Shown: piece after piece, positions 5,069 through 6,863 of the stretch
Numbering within the stretch: position 1 is the first letter of the stretch
How the letters are laid out: each line of letters starts with the position of its first letter
From: Nitrospira sp.
GTDB lineage: Bacteria; Nitrospirota; Nitrospiria; Nitrospirales; Nitrospiraceae
NCBI GenBank assembly: GCA_025360665.1
Contig: JANYBU010000084.1
Location: forward strand, 1 to 6,863
Length of the DNA stretch: 6,863 bases
Reading direction: 5' to 3'
Notes under the pieces: model-generated
Databases searched by the model: none
What the model was told of the DNA's origin: nothing
Seen by the model: only the letters and a program-made list of their open reading frames with translations
Position numbers and translations under genes: made by a program

Positions 5069-6286
5069 TCACTTCGCAATGGTGATGCTGGGGACTCCGA
5101 CGCGAGGCACGTCGGTGACGGTCATCTGAAACAATAGATACAGCAATTGGAAGGCCTCGCGGTTCCAGCGTGCCATCGGTCCCGTGGTGTTCACAGCGTA
5201 ATATTTTCCGTGGGACTTAATCGACAGGTCGGCTCCCGAGGGAGCTCCATCCGACAGCACGAGTTCCATTGTGTGGTCGGGATTTTCGTAGAATGCTGGT
5301 GTCCGCGGATCACTCTCGACGTGGTATTCAGGGTCTTCTTCCAGCGATCGACCCAGAAAGTTGAGAATGGTATTGAAGCTCCGCAGCCGGAAATCTCCCT
5401 TGAGGGGGTATTCCCCTCCGACGTGCCCTGGGCGGATGTCGAAGGACACATCGTTGAGGTGCCCTTCCTCCGTTTCGTCGATCAACCGGGCCCGTTCCTC
5501 GGGTGAGAGCGTGTCGTGGTCATAGTTGGTGATGAGGGTTCGTCCCGTGATTTGTTTTCGCAGGGTGTAGGTGTTGTCTTTCTGACTGTAGGTCACGAGA
5601 TACTCTTTCTGTAACGCCTGGAAGCCTTCGGCTGTGACTGCGTTGGCGGGAATCGTCCAGGTCCGATTGTAGACGAGCGGTTCGGCATGGAGCTGGTTCG
5701 CGTCCTGAATAGCCGAGATGTGCGTCACCACGCGACGGAACATCTCGTAGCCCGTCCGATCTGCCGGCGTATTGCGGTAGGTGACCTCCTGGCCATCCTG
5801 CCTGATCCGCAGTTCCTGCGTCATCAGCCTGAGCATCAGATCGATGTCGTACCGCTGCCGGAGGAGGAGGAGGAACTTGGTTTCCTGAAAGGGGGTCAAT
5901 AGCCGTTTGGTGAACTCTTCCCCTTCGATCGGCACGATACTGATGGTGGGGTTCTCCGCTACGCTGCCGCCGAAGATCGGCATGAGCGCCCTGCTGGCCT
6001 CTCCTGTGAGTGCCGGAGTGGCACCGGCGCTGACACGGAAATCGAACGTCGCGGCGATATTCGAGACGCCGGTGAAGTGAATCGGTTGATGCTGATGGGC
6101 GCGGGCGATGTTGATGAGCAGTTGTTTGGAGATGGCATCTGTGACCGCCTGATCATAGGCCGTCACTGCGCGATTCAGCGTGATGGGTGAGAGGCAGCCG
6201 GTCACGGCCAGGCTGCATAAGATTCCCGCCAGGATGAATCGCGCGGAGGATTTTGAACGCTGTCCCATCGTCATGTGAACAACCAT
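5069..6286 (-). CDS. Outer-envelope lipoprotein of a widespread uncharacterised family
   Basis: The 405-residue protein begins with a lipoprotein signal peptide: basic QRSKSSAR (9-16), hydrophobic FILAGILCSLAV (17-28) and lipobox VTGC, so Cys31 would be lipidated. The residue after it is Leu, with no Asp retention signal, so outer-membrane sorting is likely in a Gram-negative cell. The mature part contains AISKQLLINIARA (51-63) and ENPTISIVPIEGEEF followed by TKRLLTP (111-132). I recall equivalents (xQLLLNIVR... and NPTxSYxPLxGExFxxxLLTP) in a broad family of unannotated bacterial lipoproteins with a C-terminal half ending in an LLxLLFQL-type helix, seen here as FQLLYLLFQM near 380. No function is known to me. 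Starts at 6286, 6274 and 6268 are all possible, and none has a good ribosome binding site. A PilZ gene ends 149 bases upstream. Confidence 0.8.
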   Translation of the reverse strand: MVVHMTMGQRSKSSARFILAGILCSLAVTGCLSPITLNRAVTAYDQAVTDAISKQLLINIARAHQHQPIHFTGVSNIAATFDFRVSAGATPALTGEASRALMPIFGGSVAENPTISIVPIEGEEFTKRLLTPFQETKFLLLLRQRYDIDLMLRLMTQELRIRQDGQEVTYRNTPADRTGYEMFRRVVTHISAIQDANQLHAEPLVYNRTWTIPANAVTAEGFQALQKEYLVTYSQKDNTYTLRKQITGRTLITNYDHDTLSPEERARLIDETEEGHLNDVSFDIRPGHVGGEYPLKGDFRLRSFNTILNFLGRSLEEDPEYHVESDPRTPAFYENPDHTMELVLSDGAPSGADLSIKSHGKYYAVNTTGPMARWNREAFQLLYLLFQMTVTDVPRVGVPSITIAK

Positions 6287-6417
6287 CGCGCGAGTCCGAC
6301 AATCCTTCGGCGGGTTTGTAGCATAACTGGCTCGGGATGCCTAGCAGGTCGGTGCGAGGATGTCTGATGTTGGGAGCTTTCCGTTATAAGTAGAAAGGGG
6401 GCGAGAGTCTTTAGTGG

Positions 6418-6437
6418 AACAACGCGCGCGCGTTGTT
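6418..6437. repeat. Perfect 20-bp palindrome AACAACGCGCGCGCGTTGTT
   Basis: The 20 bases read the same on both strands and overlap the last two bases of the PilZ stop codon (TAA, 6438-6436). As RNA it can form an 8-bp stem with a GCGC loop. The alternating CG core is also a candidate Z-DNA sequence. It could mark the 3' end of the PilZ transcript or be an operator upstream of the lipoprotein gene. Confidence 0.6.
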
Positions 6438-6762
6438 AGCTGTGACCGGCTGTGGTTTCGAGCTGCCGGAGGGTGGAGGCTAACTGTTCCTGATGCGGTG
6501 AGGCGATGGACTGAAACTGTATCCCGATCCCGTGCGCGCCGGACCAACGGACAACGGCGCCTTGGATCAGAATCGGGATCTCTGCTTCGGGGAGGAAGAT
6601 CAGAAGGTCCACCTTCATTCCCGCGGAGGCTCGAAAGGGGCTTTCAAGCCGACATCCTTTGCGCGAGAGATCCAGCGCCTTGTCTATTGGATGGAGGAGA
6701 CCCTGGTGGACGAGGGTGCCGGAAAACGTCGTTTGGAATCGGGGATGTTGTCGGACCACCAT
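6436..6762 (-). CDS. PilZ-domain protein, probable c-di-GMP receptor (3 of 3)
   Basis: The 108-residue single-domain protein starts at ATG 6762, after an in-frame TGA upstream, with only a weak AAGAA ribosome binding site. RQHPR (R4...R8) is the RxxxR motif, right at the N-terminus. DLSRKG (D31-G36) is the DxSxxG motif, so both c-di-GMP contact sites are complete. The barrel runs on through VDLLIFLP (51-58) and AVVRWSGAHGIGIQF (69-83), with the conserved Trp73 and G-I-x-F strand, and ends in a helix (about 88-103). It precedes the lipoprotein gene by 149 bases on the same strand, with a 20-bp palindrome at its stop codon. A functional link to that lipoprotein is possible but not shown. Confidence 0.86.
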   Translation of the reverse strand: MVVRQHPRFQTTFSGTLVHQGLLHPIDKALDLSRKGCRLESPFRASAGMKVDLLIFLPEAEIPILIQGAVVRWSGAHGIGIQFQSIASPHQEQLASTLRQLETTAGHS

Positions 6763-6863
6763 AACTTGGTTCTTTTCTGCGGTCTTGCCGCTGGATGATT
6801 GTAGGGACTTTCAATGGTGGGGTTATGCAGATGTAATGCCAGCTGGAAGCGATGGCGATAGTC

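Noticed and set aside
6316..6400. Candidate promoter for the lipoprotein gene (minus-strand TATAAC near 6388-6383)
   Set aside because: There is no matching -35 hexamer at suitable spacing, so the evidence is too weak to list.
6763..6863. Possible end of a further minus-strand gene at the right edge (open frames, one ending in TAA near 6825)
   Set aside because: The translated fragments are short and show no recognisable motif, so no coding call can be supported.

Overview
The window looks chromosomal and bacterial. Three small PilZ (c-di-GMP receptor) proteins, a 107-aa protein of a kind I associate with Nitrospira, and the palindromic interspersed repeats together suggest Nitrospira or a relative (phylum Nitrospirota). 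That assignment rests on family resemblance, not on a marker gene. Apart from the ferritin-like fragment at the left edge and two decayed genes, everything is on the minus strand.

Layout: (1) 2-331 (+) is the C-terminal part of a ferritin-like/bacterioferritin protein, cut by the window edge. (2) 332-1603 holds a secreted 217-aa repeat protein (576-1229, -) flanked by two diverged copies of a ~93-bp direct repeat. Read on the + strand, both copies are the 5' leader and start of a VOC/glyoxalase-type gene, and both are broken. (3) 1604-2365 (-) is a PilZ protein followed directly (TAGATG) by a 128-aa ORF. That ORF carries the C-terminal domain of a contractile phage/injection-system tail sheath protein behind a sheath-like N-terminus, with the several hundred residues between them missing. 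(4) 2600-4138 (-) is a probable three-gene operon: PilZ, a single-pass membrane protein, and a small helical protein with an internal duplication. (5) 4312-4590 (-) is a GIY-YIG (UPF0213-type) protein. (6) 4591-5068 is a gene-free, repeat-rich block: a possible interspersed-repeat fragment, an imperfect T/G-rich palindrome and a 181-bp MITE-like palindromic element. (7) 5069-6286 (-) is a 405-aa lipoprotein of a widespread uncharacterised family, and 6436-6762 (-) is the third PilZ protein.

The working picture is a cell-envelope and c-di-GMP signalling neighbourhood (three PilZ receptors beside a membrane protein, a lipoprotein and a secreted repeat protein) on a stretch that is accumulating repeats and gene wreckage. 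No complete new multi-gene system is evident. The most unusual items are the collapsed tail-sheath gene, the paired VOC remnants and the 181-bp palindromic element.
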